NCBI GenBank assembly: GCA_013314755.1
Contig: JABUFA010000033.1
Coordinates: 1 to 43,048 of the forward strand
DNA: 43,048 nucleotides
Direction of reading: 5' to 3'
Origin: Chthonomonadia bacterium
GTDB taxonomy: Bacteria > Armatimonadota > HRBIN16
A program made the translations under genes and the position numbers. Positions 23,090 to 31,278 of the stretch are shown one piece after another (position 1 is the first letter of the stretch; every line of letters begins with the position of its first letter). Below the pieces are notes generated by a model that had not been told where the DNA came from, did no database searches, and was given only the letters and a program-made list of their open reading frames with translations.

Positions 23090-24682
23090 ATGAACCACAC
23101 AACAAAAGGCACGGTCGTGGTTATCGGCTCGGGCCCGATTCGGATTGGACAGGGGATCGAGTTTGACTACTGCACGGTACACTGCGTCTGGGCATTACAG
23201 GAGGCAGGCTACCGTGCAGTTGTTGTAAACAACAACCCCGAAACGGTATCTACCGACTTCGACACGTCTGACTGCCTTTACTTCGAGCCGCTAACGCTGG
23301 AAGACGTGCTCAACGTCATCGAGCGCGAAAACGCCGACGGGGTTATCGTGCAGTTCGGCGGACAGACCGCCATCAACCTGGCGTTGCCCCTTCGGCGGGC
23401 GGGAGTAAAGATATTCGGCACGTCGGCGGAATCCATAGAGATTGCCGAGGACCGCGACAAGTTTGAACGCATCCTGCGTGAACTGGGCATTCCCAAACCG
23501 CCCGGGCGTGCGGTGGTGTCGGTAGAACAGGCGATACAGGTGGCGGACGAGATTGGCTATCCGGTGCTGGTGCGTCCCTCTTTTGTGCTGGGTGGCCGTG
23601 CGATGGAGATAGTGTACAGCGAAGCGGAACTGCGCGACTATATGCACTACGCAGTGGACGTTTCGCCCAAAGCGCCCATCCTGGTGGACAAGTATATCGT
23701 GGGCAAAGAGGCAGAGGTGGACGTCATCGCCGATGGTGTGGACTGCCTGGTGCCCGGAATCATGGAGCATATCGAGCGAGCAGGCGTGCACTCCGGCGAC
23801 AGCATGGCAGTGTACCCTCCGCAAACGCTTTCCGAACACGTACAACAACAGATTGTGGATACCGCGATAGCTCTGGCGCGTGCGCTGGACGTACACGGCA
23901 TTATGAACATCCAGTTCGTGGTGGAGAATGAAACGGCGTACGTGCTGGAAGCGAACCCCCGCGCCAGCCGAACCGTGCCCTATCTCTCCAAAATCACCAA
24001 CATCCCCATGGTTCAGCTGGCGACGCGCGTGACGATGGGCGAAACCCTGCGCGAACTGGGCTACCAATCCGGTCTGGCGGAACCCACCCCACTCATCGCC
24101 GTCAAAGCACCGGTCTTCTCCTTCCTGAAGCTGACCCAGGTAGACCCCATACTCGGTCCCGAGATGAAGTCCACCGGCGAGGTAATGGGTGTGGACACCG
24201 ACTACTCCCGCGCTCTGTATAAGGCAATGGTCGCCGCGGGCATCCACTGTCCAGCACGAGGCAACCTGCTGGTGACCATTGCCGACCCGGACAAGGCTGA
24301 GGCGCTGCCCATTGTGGAGGAGTTCATCGGTCTTGGCTTCAGGGTGTTTGCCACGCGCGGCACCGCTCGCTTCCTGCAGGAGCACGGTCTGGAGGCAACG
24401 CCAGTGTACAAAATCAGCGAGGGCGGCTCACCCAACCTGCTGGATCTTATCCGGGGTAAGAAGGTGGACCTGCTCATCAACACGCTTACCCGCGACCGCC
24501 AGATCGAGCGCGAGGGGCTGATTATCCGCCGCGCCAGTGTGGAGCAGGGCATCCCCTGCCTGACCTCGCTGGACACCGCTCGCGCTCTGCTGAAAGCGCT
24601 GGAGTCTCTGCATCGTGGCGACGAGTTCAGCGTGCGCACCGTTGACGAATACGCCTACGGCATGGAGCTGACGCCCGCATAG
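23090..24682 (+). CDS. carB2: Carbamoyl-phosphate synthase large subunit, C-terminal half (split CarB)
   Basis: The 530 residues correspond to the second half of CarB: the entry motif [31 protein letters not shown], the second ATP-grasp domain with [15 protein letters not shown] and [13 protein letters not shown], and a C-terminal MGS-like allosteric domain ([15 protein letters not shown], then the DLLINTLTR segment). This half makes carbamoyl phosphate from carbamate and ATP. Normal CarB has about 1,070 residues; the amination half and carA are not in the window. Split CarB is known in Aquifex and Methanocaldococcus. AGGAGG at 23079-23084 sits before the ATG. It precedes argS. Confidence 0.95.
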   Translation: MNHTTKGTVVVIGSGPIRIGQGIEFDYCTVHCVWALQEAGYRAVVVNNNPETVSTDFDTSDCLYFEPLTLEDVLNVIERENADGVIVQFGGQTAINLALPLRRAGVKIFGTSAESIEIAEDRDKFERILRELGIPKPPGRAVVSVEQAIQVADEIGYPVLVRPSFVLGGRAMEIVYSEAELRDYMHYAVDVSPKAPILVDKYIVGKEAEVDVIADGVDCLVPGIMEHIERAGVHSGDSMAVYPPQTLSEHVQQQIVDTAIALARALDVHGIMNIQFVVENETAYVLEANPRASRTVPYLSKITNIPMVQLATRVTMGETLRELGYQSGLAEPTPLIAVKAPVFSFLKLTQVDPILGPEMKSTGEVMGVDTDYSRALYKAMVAAGIHCPARGNLLVTIADPDKAEALPIVEEFIGLGFRVFATRGTARFLQEHGLEATPVYKISEGGSPNLLDLIRGKKVDLLINTLTRDRQIEREGLIIRRASVEQGIPCLTSLDTARALLKALESLHRGDEFSVRTVDEYAYGMELTPA

Positions 24683-24757
24683 CCCGTTTTGCTCTCCCGA
24701 CAGGTTTGTGGTATCATGCAAACATCCAGCAAGAAGAGGTGAAAGGGGTATCGAGGC

Positions 24758-26428
24758 GTGGCAAAGGAGCGCGTGGTTGCACTTCTGGAACAGGCTTTGC
24801 AAAAGGCGAAAGAGGCAGGCGACCTGCCCATAACCCAGATGCCCGAAATCACGGTGGAACCGCCGCGCGTGAAGGAGTTCGGCGATTTCGCCAGCAACGT
24901 GGCGATGCTTCTCACGCGCGAGTTGAAGAAACCACCACAGCAGATTGCTGCCACCATCGTGAAACATCTGCCCGAAGACCCGCTGGTTTCAAAGGTGGAG
25001 GTGGCGGGCAATGGCTTCATCAACTTTACCCTGCATCCCGACTGGCTGTATGATGTGCTGCGCGACATCCAGCAAAAGGGCGACGCCTACGGCAGGTGGA
25101 ACGTCGGGCAGGGCAAGCGCGTGAACGTGGAGTTCGTGAGTGCAAACCCCAACGGTCCCATCACCGTAGCGCACGGGCGTGGGGGCGCCATCGGCGATGT
25201 GCTGGCGAACCTGCTGGAAGCCGTTGGGTATCAGGTGACGAGAGAGTTCTACGTGAACGACGCCACGAACTCCCTGCAGATGCAGCATTTTGCCCGCTCC
25301 TTAGTGGTGCGCTACCGGCAACTCTTAGGCGAGGACGTGGAACTGCCGGAGGACGGCTACGCAGGCGAGTATCTGGTGGACATCGCGCGCGACCTGCTGG
25401 AGAAGGAAGGAAAACACCTCGCCGAGGGTGATGAGGATACAGTCATTGAGCGGTTCCGCGCGTATGCCGAAGACGCCATGAAACGCCAGCAACAGCAGGA
25501 CCTCGCCGACTTCGGCATTGTGTTCGACGTGTGGTTCAGCGAAAACAGCCTGCATACGGGCGGTCAGGTGGCACAGGCGATTGAGGAGCTGAAGGCGCGA
25601 GGCTACGCTTACGAACACGACGGGGCGCTGTGGCTTCGCTCCACCGCTTTCGGAGATGACAAGGACCGCGTGCTGGTGCGCAACAACGGTCAACCCACCT
25701 ACATCGCCGCCGATGCCGCCTACCACAAGAACAAGTTCGAGCGCGGATTTGACTACCTGATAGACATCTGGGGTCCCGACCATCACGGCTACGTGGCGCG
25801 AACGAAGGCGGCAGTGGCGGCGCTGGGCTACCCGGTGGAGAACTTCGAGGTGCTCATCTACCAGATTGTGCGCCTGTTCAAGGGCGGCGACCTGGTGCGC
25901 ATGTCCAAGCGGGCAGGCAACGTGGTCACCCTGCGCGATGTGCTCGAAGAAGTGGGCAAAGACGCCGCGCGCTTCTTCTTCCTGATGCGCTCGCACGATA
26001 GCCCGCTGGACTTCGACCTGGAGCTGGCGAAGAAGGAGAGCAGTGAGAACCCCGTGTACTACGTGCAGTACGCACACGCCCGTATCTGCAGTATCCTCCG
26101 GGTAGCTGGGGAGCAGGGCTGGACAGTGCCCGCAGCAGCCGAAACCGACCTGTCGGTGCTGAGAGAGGAGCAGGAGCTGGCTCTGATGAAGAAGCTGGAC
26201 GAGTTCCCCGAAGAGGTGCTGACCTCTGCCACCGAGCGGGCGCCCCACCGGCTGACGCGCTACAGCATGGAGGTCGCCGACGCCTTCCACAAGTTCTATG
26301 ACACCTGTCGGGTGGTGAGCGATGACCGGTCGCTAACTCAGGCGCGGCTGGTGCTGGTAGACGCCACACGCATTGTGCTCAAGAACGTGCTGGGGCTACT
26401 GGGGGTGACCGCTCCTGAGCGGATGTGA
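24758..26428 (+). CDS. argS: Arginyl-tRNA synthetase
   Basis: The 556-residue class I enzyme charges tRNA-Arg. It begins with the Add-1 domain. The core holds SANPNGPITVAHGRGGAIGD, in which the usual HVGH signature reads TVAH, and the KMSKS-like VRMSKRAGNVVTL. It ends with a DALR-type anticodon-binding helical domain (SENPVYYVQYAHARI, then RVVSD). The GTG at 24758 has AAAGGGG nine bases upstream. The gene follows carB2 by 75 bases and may be co-transcribed, linking carbamoyl-phosphate supply for arginine with arginine use. Confidence 0.96.
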   Translation: MAKERVVALLEQALQKAKEAGDLPITQMPEITVEPPRVKEFGDFASNVAMLLTRELKKPPQQIAATIVKHLPEDPLVSKVEVAGNGFINFTLHPDWLYDVLRDIQQKGDAYGRWNVGQGKRVNVEFVSANPNGPITVAHGRGGAIGDVLANLLEAVGYQVTREFYVNDATNSLQMQHFARSLVVRYRQLLGEDVELPEDGYAGEYLVDIARDLLEKEGKHLAEGDEDTVIERFRAYAEDAMKRQQQQDLADFGIVFDVWFSENSLHTGGQVAQAIEELKARGYAYEHDGALWLRSTAFGDDKDRVLVRNNGQPTYIAADAAYHKNKFERGFDYLIDIWGPDHHGYVARTKAAVAALGYPVENFEVLIYQIVRLFKGGDLVRMSKRAGNVVTLRDVLEEVGKDAARFFFLMRSHDSPLDFDLELAKKESSENPVYYVQYAHARICSILRVAGEQGWTVPAAAETDLSVLREEQELALMKKLDEFPEEVLTSATERAPHRLTRYSMEVADAFHKFYDTCRVVSDDRSLTQARLVLVDATRIVLKNVLGLLGVTAPERM

Positions 26429-26459
26429 GGAGGGGGATTGTCTCGCCCTCGTTACTCTG

Positions 26460-26588
26460 TCCTTGCGACTGGAAGTCGCAGGCTACATGTGGATTTGCTT
26501 TCGCAGAAATATGGAGTGCTGAAGCCATGCTTCAGCACTCCTTTCCGCTTCTCTATCCCGTCCTTGCGATTGGAAATCGCAGGCTACA
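26460..26588. repeat. Three hairpin repeats, the middle one a likely terminator
   Basis: Two near-identical units, 26460-26487 and 26561-26588, share TCCTTGCGA-TGGAA-TCGC, then AGGCTACA. Their stems read GCGACT/AGTCGC and GCGATT/AATCGC, a compensated change. Between them GGAGTGCTGAAGC (26513-26525) and GCTTCAGCACTCC (26529-26541) form a perfect 13-pair hairpin, then TTTCC. The rest of the gap to 26641 has no recognisable gene. Confidence 0.75.
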
Positions 26589-26641
26589 CAAGACAAAACC
26601 TGCTGACGCAGGTTACAACGTCCGCAGCTGTAACTGCTCCG

Positions 26642-27022
26642 TTATGGTAGATTCAAAATGTTGCGCACAAGCCGGCGCACTTCCCCTGCTATATGCAGTG
26701 CGTCATCTGCTATCTGTTCATCAGCATCTGCGCCGGGATAGCGTGCTGCAATGCCAAATGTGCTCAGGTAGGCAAGATCTGCTCGGAGTGGCTCCAGCGA
26801 AGCGAATAGACCGGCGCCGCTCTGCATCAAATAGACAAGATCGTGTGTTTTGCCGAAAGGAATGTTGTGCTCCTCAAGCACAGCCTTCATATATTTTTCA
26901 GCGCATTGCTGAGCATGAAAACATATCCCGTCCCATACTGGAGAAGGTGCTTCCCGCTCTCTCTGAGCAATAGCCCAGTCGCCTTCCGCTTTGGCTATCC
27001 ACTCAAGCGTTCTCTGCTTCAT
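26642..27022 (-). CDS. HEPN domain protein (partner of an MNT nucleotidyltransferase)
   Basis: This 126-residue helical protein has the HEPN signature FHAQQCAEKYMKAVL followed by GKTHDLVYL. The C-terminal RYPGADADEQIADDAL is typical of the PF05168 group. In HEPN/MNT pairs the HEPN protein is usually an RNase toxin that the MNT partner neutralises, in characterised HepT/MntA by adenylylation. I see no canonical Arg-x4-6-His motif in its C-terminal part, so toxicity is uncertain. The ATG at 27022 lies inside the end of the MNT gene (overlap 20 bases), so the two are translationally coupled. Confidence 0.8.
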   Translation of the reverse strand: MKQRTLEWIAKAEGDWAIAQREREAPSPVWDGICFHAQQCAEKYMKAVLEEHNIPFGKTHDLVYLMQSGAGLFASLEPLRADLAYLSTFGIAARYPGADADEQIADDALHIAGEVRRLVRNILNLP

Positions 27023-27332
27023 AGAGAAGGATACCTCTGCGGAGAATGTCACACTCAAACTGGTTACCCTGCTCGAGGGCGTGCTCCAGTTGATGAGGCG
27101 TCAACACCAGTATGTCCAGCGGAAAAGAATGGCTCACCGACGCAGCGATGCGCGCCGCCATCCGCAGAGGAGGCAGGTCGGTATCTAAGACAACAAGAAG
27201 GTCTGCATCACTATCTGGCGTCGGTTCACCCCACACACGTGAACCAAAGAGAATAACCTTTTCGGGGTGGAACTGCCGAACAATCTGTTCCACCACTTCC
27301 TCAAGGGCTGGATGTATAGCTGTCGTCTTCAC
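27003..27332 (-). CDS. MNT-type nucleotidyltransferase (antitoxin-like partner of the HEPN protein)
   Basis: The 109-residue protein has the minimal nucleotidyltransferase motif FGSRVWGEPTPDSDADLLVV, matching G-S-x10-D-x-D, and a third acidic residue in PLDILVL. In this class MNT proteins modify HEPN toxins with AMP. I place the start at the GTG 27332, which has GAGGG ten bases upstream. The frame extends to a TTG at 27395, but that TTG is part of the -35 box of a good promoter and the -10 box lies inside the extended frame. The gene pair stands immediately downstream of the nucleotide-sugar operon with its own promoter. Confidence 0.82.
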   Translation of the reverse strand: MKTTAIHPALEEVVEQIVRQFHPEKVILFGSRVWGEPTPDSDADLLVVLDTDLPPLRMAARIAASVSHSFPLDILVLTPHQLEHALEQGNQFECDILRRGILLYEAENA

Positions 27333-27366
27333 GTTGAGAGCACCCTCACGATAACCCGTCCGGCTT

Positions 27367-27395
27367 ATTGTAGCACGTATTCTCCTGTTTCTCAA
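27367..27395 (-). promoter_or_regulatory. Promoter of the MNT/HEPN pair
   Basis: On the minus strand TTGAGA (27395-27390) and TACAAT (27372-27367) are separated by 17 bases; the start would be near 27360. The -35 overlaps the TGA stop of the Dph6-like gene. An eight-pair hairpin (CTCCTGTT/AACAGGAG) spans the same stop codon and might end the upstream transcript. Confidence 0.75.
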
Positions 27396-28075
27396 CAGGA
27401 GCTGGAACCCAGCAGAGGCATGACGTCCACATACACAAACCCATCCCGCTCCACCACCTCACCTGTCTGGATGGGGATGGGCGATGAGAAGCAGGGCGCG
27501 GCATAGCAGAAGGTGTGAAACTCGCCATTTTCGCCGCAGGGGTCGGCAGAGGTAGGCAGTCGGCGCAGGAGACGCTCGTCATACTCCTGCCCCGCCAGCG
27601 ATGCGGGTATCTGGCGTGTGTCCACGCAGGTCAGCACCGCTCGCAAGCCGCCCGCAATCATCTCTTTGGCAAGCGCATGGGTGTCTGCGCCCCACAGGGG
27701 GAAAACAGGCGCGATGCCTGTGCCCGCCAGCTGCCTCTCGCGGTAAGCGCGGACGTCCTGAAGATACAGGTCACCGAAAGCGAAATGGGTGACGCCAGCT
27801 TCCTTCGCGCGGGCAATCAGGTCGCGCATGGCAGATTCGTAGGTCTCGTTCGGGCAGGGATAGGGAATGGGCACCTGCCAGATGGGCAGTCCTGCCGCCT
27901 TCGCCTGTGCTTCCAGCAGTTCGGTGCGCACCCCGTGCATAGAGACGCGGTTGAAAGCGGTATTGACCGTGCTCACCAGCCCCACAATCTCGTAGCGACC
28001 CTCCTGCCGGAGCACGTGCAGTGTCCACGCACTATCTTTGCCTGTGGACCACGAAAGCAATAATCTGGGCTTCAT
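27392..28075 (-). CDS. Dph6-like ATP pyrophosphatase (diphthine--ammonia ligase family)
   Basis: The 227-residue protein starts with a PP-loop, SWSTGKDSAW (8-17), that binds ATP for adenylation. FGDLYLQDVRAYRE and FPLWG follow, the hallmark of the MJ0570/Dph6 family. The C-terminal CGENGEFHTF segment is also typical. In eukaryotes and archaea Dph6 amidates diphthine, but bacteria lack diphthamide, so here the substrate must be different and is unknown. GGAGGT lies before the ATG at 28075, which overlaps the GalU stop as ATGA. It is the last gene of the operon. Confidence 0.85.
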   Translation of the reverse strand: MKPRLLLSWSTGKDSAWTLHVLRQEGRYEIVGLVSTVNTAFNRVSMHGVRTELLEAQAKAAGLPIWQVPIPYPCPNETYESAMRDLIARAKEAGVTHFAFGDLYLQDVRAYRERQLAGTGIAPVFPLWGADTHALAKEMIAGGLRAVLTCVDTRQIPASLAGQEYDERLLRRLPTSADPCGENGEFHTFCYAAPCFSSPIPIQTGEVVERDGFVYVDVMPLLGSSSC

Positions 28076-29013
28076 TCGCAACCTCCGCGCCCCTGTATCC
28101 ACCGCTTCAATGCCTCACCATATTGACCTGCCAGCCCCAGAGCCACCTGCGCCTCCAGATAGCCCTGCGGGATGCCGATGTCCAGCGCCTCGCCCTGAAT
28201 CTCACAGGCGTAATACTCGCCCTCCTCTACCAGCATCTGCTGGGCGGTGGTGAGCTGGTATTCGCCCTTCATGGTGCGCCCTTCGGTGATGGTGCGTTCC
28301 AGACAGTCGAAGATGCGTGGGGTGAACACGTTGATGCCGAAGAAGCAGTAGTAAATCCCTTCAGGCAGGCTTTTCATGCACAGCCGCAGGCGCGCTTCCT
28401 CTACGCTCGGCTTTTCAATCATGGTATGCACATGCAGGGTATGGGAAAGGTGGGTTAACGGTTCGCCGGACAGCGTGCCGTACAGGGAAACGCGCTCCTC
28501 TGGCGTCCGACGCACCGCTGAGAGCGTGCCTCCCGTGTGCTGATATATCGCCAGCACCTGCTGGGTGCAGTTCTGCGCGGTGTGCGAAAGCAACACATGG
28601 TCGCCCAGGTACATCACAAACGGCTCATCGCCCACAAACTCTTTTGCCAGATACACCGCGTGCCCAAGCCCCAGCGGTTGCCTCTGCACGATGGTGACAA
28701 TGCGCTCGCCCAGCGATTGTAGCCGTTCCGCCTGCTCGTAAAGCAGCTGTTTGTCGCTTTCCCAGCTGGCTTCCTCGTCGGTGATTGCACCGAAGTACGC
28801 GCGTACTCCCGCCTCCGATTCGGGGTTGACCACGATACCTATCTGCTCAATGCCTGCCTCTACTGCCTCTTCCACCAGCAGTTGCAGGGCAGGTTTGGTG
28901 ATACCGTCGCGGTCTACCAGCGGAAGCATCTCCTTTTGCAGGGTGCGCGTGGCGGGAAACTGGCGCGTGCCCCTTCCCGCGGCGGTAATCACGGCTTTGC
29001 GAATAGTCCTCAT
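28072..29013 (-). CDS. galU: UTP--glucose-1-phosphate uridylyltransferase (GalU-like)
   Basis: This 313-residue enzyme makes UDP-glucose from glucose-1-phosphate and UTP. It has the nucleotide-binding ITAAGRGTRQFPAT with KEMLPLVDRDGITKPALQ, the QRQPLGLGHAV stretch, the YLGDHVLL metal-binding segment and MIEKPSVEEA. These motifs and the length match GalU rather than the glucose-1-phosphate thymidylyltransferases. The ATG at 29013 comes three bases after the stop of the phosphatase gene; AAGG is the likely ribosome site. Its place in a run with a sugar kinase and another nucleotidyltransferase points to activated-sugar supply for glycans. Confidence 0.92.
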   Translation of the reverse strand: MRTIRKAVITAAGRGTRQFPATRTLQKEMLPLVDRDGITKPALQLLVEEAVEAGIEQIGIVVNPESEAGVRAYFGAITDEEASWESDKQLLYEQAERLQSLGERIVTIVQRQPLGLGHAVYLAKEFVGDEPFVMYLGDHVLLSHTAQNCTQQVLAIYQHTGGTLSAVRRTPEERVSLYGTLSGEPLTHLSHTLHVHTMIEKPSVEEARLRLCMKSLPEGIYYCFFGINVFTPRIFDCLERTITEGRTMKGEYQLTTAQQMLVEEGEYYACEIQGEALDIGIPQGYLEAQVALGLAGQYGEALKRWIQGRGGCE

Positions 29014-29016
29014 CTC

Positions 29017-30018
29017 CTAACCTTCCCATAAAAGCTGTTGAAGCACTGGCTCAATCAGCCGACGCAGGTCAGCGTTTGCATAACCGACCCACGCGACGGG
29101 TTCCCGAATGTCCAGCGGGGTTTGCAGGGGGTTGCCTCGCTCATCGGTGATGATGGCTCCCGCTTCAAGGGCAATCAGCTCGGTGCAGATATCGTATGGG
29201 TGTGCACACAGGGGAGGTTGCGCATAGCCCAGCCGCTGAAACGCCACAGGACGAAGGTCGGCGACAAAACGGTCATGTCCGACGGTCAGCTCGTATATCT
29301 GCCCGCCGGTGCTCAGGTACTGGTCGGCGAAAACGAGCGGGTTGCCGCCAGCGTCCGTACTGCCCAGCCTGCGATACAATTGCTCCTCCAGCCCCGCTAA
29401 CCAGCCTTTGCCATCGGGAAAGAAGTTGGCGATACAGGCGAAGCCGTAGCGCAGGTCGGTGCTCCGGGATGGTATGGGGCGGAAGGGGGTGATTGTGCCG
29501 TCCAGCAGATTCACGCGCTCTCCATACGTCCCCTGTCCCCCGACTGCCCAAAGGGTATCGGCAAGATGCTGGCGGGTGGTGGGCAGTTCGGTCTGCACCG
29601 CGATTTGGATGTCGGCAAGCGTGGTCTGTCGCCCGCGGTTGGGAGCAATGCCCGTCAGACACCACGCGCTGCGCTTGTCGTACATAATCATGCGCGTGCC
29701 GTCGATGGGGTCGGCGATGAGGATAAACTGCGCATCGGCAGGGTCTGTGCCCTCGGGCAGGACGAGCCAGCCATCCTCGGCGATGCCCTCCGCTACCAGC
29801 ACAAACGGCACTTCCTGCGCCCATTCCCTGCAGAACTGAAGCAGGAGCTCTTCCACGCGCAGGTCGATGCGGAATTGCGTATCACCGTCGGTGCTCTCCG
29901 TCGCCTGCGCCAGCCACTCGGAAGAATGGTGCAAGAGCTGGGCGCGCACCTCCGCGCGGATATGCTCGTGGAGGGTACGCACCCGGCTTATCAGATGGTC
30001 GGACGGAAGGGGAAGCAC
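29017..30018 (-). CDS. Inositol monophosphatase family protein
   Basis: The 333-residue protein has the lithium-sensitive phosphatase motif as ADPIDGTRM (102-110), the earlier metal ligand Glu77 in LVAEG and a C-terminal HPYDICTELIALEAGA in place of the usual W-D-x-A. It is longer than typical IMPases (about 260-270) owing to insertions in the middle. It may dephosphorylate an inositol, a heptose-like sugar or a sugar bisphosphate. The GTG at 30018 directly follows the bacterioferritin stop, and the GGAGG is 13 bases away, so it probably relies on coupling. Confidence 0.85.
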   Translation of the reverse strand: MLPLPSDHLISRVRTLHEHIRAEVRAQLLHHSSEWLAQATESTDGDTQFRIDLRVEELLLQFCREWAQEVPFVLVAEGIAEDGWLVLPEGTDPADAQFILIADPIDGTRMIMYDKRSAWCLTGIAPNRGRQTTLADIQIAVQTELPTTRQHLADTLWAVGGQGTYGERVNLLDGTITPFRPIPSRSTDLRYGFACIANFFPDGKGWLAGLEEQLYRRLGSTDAGGNPLVFADQYLSTGGQIYELTVGHDRFVADLRPVAFQRLGYAQPPLCAHPYDICTELIALEAGAIITDERGNPLQTPLDIREPVAWVGYANADLRRLIEPVLQQLLWEG

Positions 30019-30495
30019 TTACTCGCTGGCACCCTCCGATTGCATGCTCAGATAGTTGGCAAGCCCCATGTGTTCAATCTGGTCAAGCTGTGCCTCTGCC
30101 CAGTCGATGTGTCCTTCTTCCATGGCGAGTATCTTCCTGAGCAGGTCTGCCGTCCCTTCGTCCTTGACCTCCTGAGCCAGAGCGATGCCCCTGTTGTACG
30201 CCTCTACCGCACTTGCTTCCGAGGTGGTGACACTCTTAATCATGTCGGGCACAGTGGCACCTATCAGCAGCTCGTTCAGTTTGATGGTGGGCTTGCCCTC
30301 CAGAAAGAGGATGCGCTGGATCAGCCATTCCGCATGGTGCATCTCGTCGATGGAGATTTTATGGAACGCCTTGTGCAGTTTATCGTAGCCCCAGTTCTCG
30401 CACATCTCGGCTTCCACGATGTACTGGTTGATGGCGGTGAGTTCATCGGCAAGGAGCTGGTTCAGCACATCGAGGATTTGCGGGTTGCCCTTCAT
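30019..30495 (-). CDS. bfr: Bacterioferritin
   Basis: The 158-residue four-helix protein stores iron in a 24-subunit shell. Ferroxidase ligands are at the standard positions: Glu18 in ADELTA, Glu51 and His54 in SIDEMHHAEW, and Glu/His of AMEEGHIDW near 126-129. Met52, the haem ligand between subunits, is present, so it is a true haem bacterioferritin. AGGAGGTGA precedes the ATG. Its position inside an operon of sugar-nucleotide genes is odd; the gap to the upstream gene is only 24 bases. Confidence 0.95.
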   Translation of the reverse strand: MKGNPQILDVLNQLLADELTAINQYIVEAEMCENWGYDKLHKAFHKISIDEMHHAEWLIQRILFLEGKPTIKLNELLIGATVPDMIKSVTTSEASAVEAYNRGIALAQEVKDEGTADLLRKILAMEEGHIDWAEAQLDQIEHMGLANYLSMQSEGASE

Positions 30496-30519
30496 GGTTC
30501 ACCTCCTGTTGGGATACTA

Positions 30520-31278
30520 CTACTCGGATTCGTGTTGGAAGCGATTTTCTCCTGCCAGATACTGCTCGGCGTTTTGAAGTCGCTCCGGCGTGCCCACGTC
30601 GTTCCAGTAGCCTTCAAAGCGTACCGCACGCACCGCGTCGGGTGATTGGTGGAGAAGGCTCTGGATGGCGTCGGTCAGCTCATATTCCCCACGTGGAGAG
30701 GGCGAAAGAGTTTGAAGCACCGGGACGATGGCTGGCGAAAAGATATGTACGCCGGCGAGGTTCCAGTTGGTATCGGCGTTGCGCGGCTTCTCCTGCAGTC
30801 GGAGCACCCGGTCCCCGTCCAGCCATACGCCGCCACCTTCCGACACATCAGGGAGCCAGTTGACGCCCAGCAGGGCAGAGATTCCAGGGCGATAGGCTTC
30901 CAGCAGTTTCCGATAGTTCGCCGGGTCGGTCAGGATGTCTCCAAAGCTCATCAGGAAGGGTTCAGGTGGCATCTGGGTTATTCCTGCAAGCACCGCGCCG
31001 CCGGTGCCCGGCTGGTCATCTGGCTGGTAGGCGTAGCGGATTTGCACCCGCAGGTCACTGCCATCGCCAAAGTGCTGGATGATGGTCTCCGCCCGATAGC
31101 GCACCACCATCACAAAGTTTCGGATGGGTGTGGAATCGCGGATGCGCAGGAGGATATACTCCAGCAGGGGTCTCCTGGCGACGGGCACCATCGGCTTGGG
31201 CACGTGCTGGGTAAGCGCCGCCAGTCGCGTTCCTCGCCCCGCCGCCAGCAGAACACACCAGCGCACGGCGTCGCTCAT
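30520..31278 (-). CDS. Sugar-phosphate nucleotidyltransferase
   Basis: The 252-residue protein has the pyrophosphorylase start VLLAAGRGTRLAALT with VPKPMVPVARRPLLEY, the QPGTGGAVL loop and FGDILTD as the metal-binding D-x-D-like site. The closing segment GYWNDVGTPE is typical of mannose-1-phosphate guanylyltransferase and HddC-like enzymes. It transfers a nucleotide to a sugar-1-phosphate; the sugar and base are not readable. Its ATG overlaps the TGA of the GHMP kinase gene (ATGA at 31275-31278). The natural reading is that the kinase makes the sugar-1-phosphate used here. Confidence 0.88.
   Translation of the reverse strand: MSDAVRWCVLLAAGRGTRLAALTQHVPKPMVPVARRPLLEYILLRIRDSTPIRNFVMVVRYRAETIIQHFGDGSDLRVQIRYAYQPDDQPGTGGAVLAGITQMPPEPFLMSFGDILTDPANYRKLLEAYRPGISALLGVNWLPDVSEGGGVWLDGDRVLRLQEKPRNADTNWNLAGVHIFSPAIVPVLQTLSPSPRGEYELTDAIQSLLHQSPDAVRAVRFEGYWNDVGTPERLQNAEQYLAGENRFQHESE

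Noticed and set aside
24683-24757. T-box leader before argS, and similarly before thrS
   Set aside because: The gaps are too short, and no T-box sequence or specifier stem is visible.
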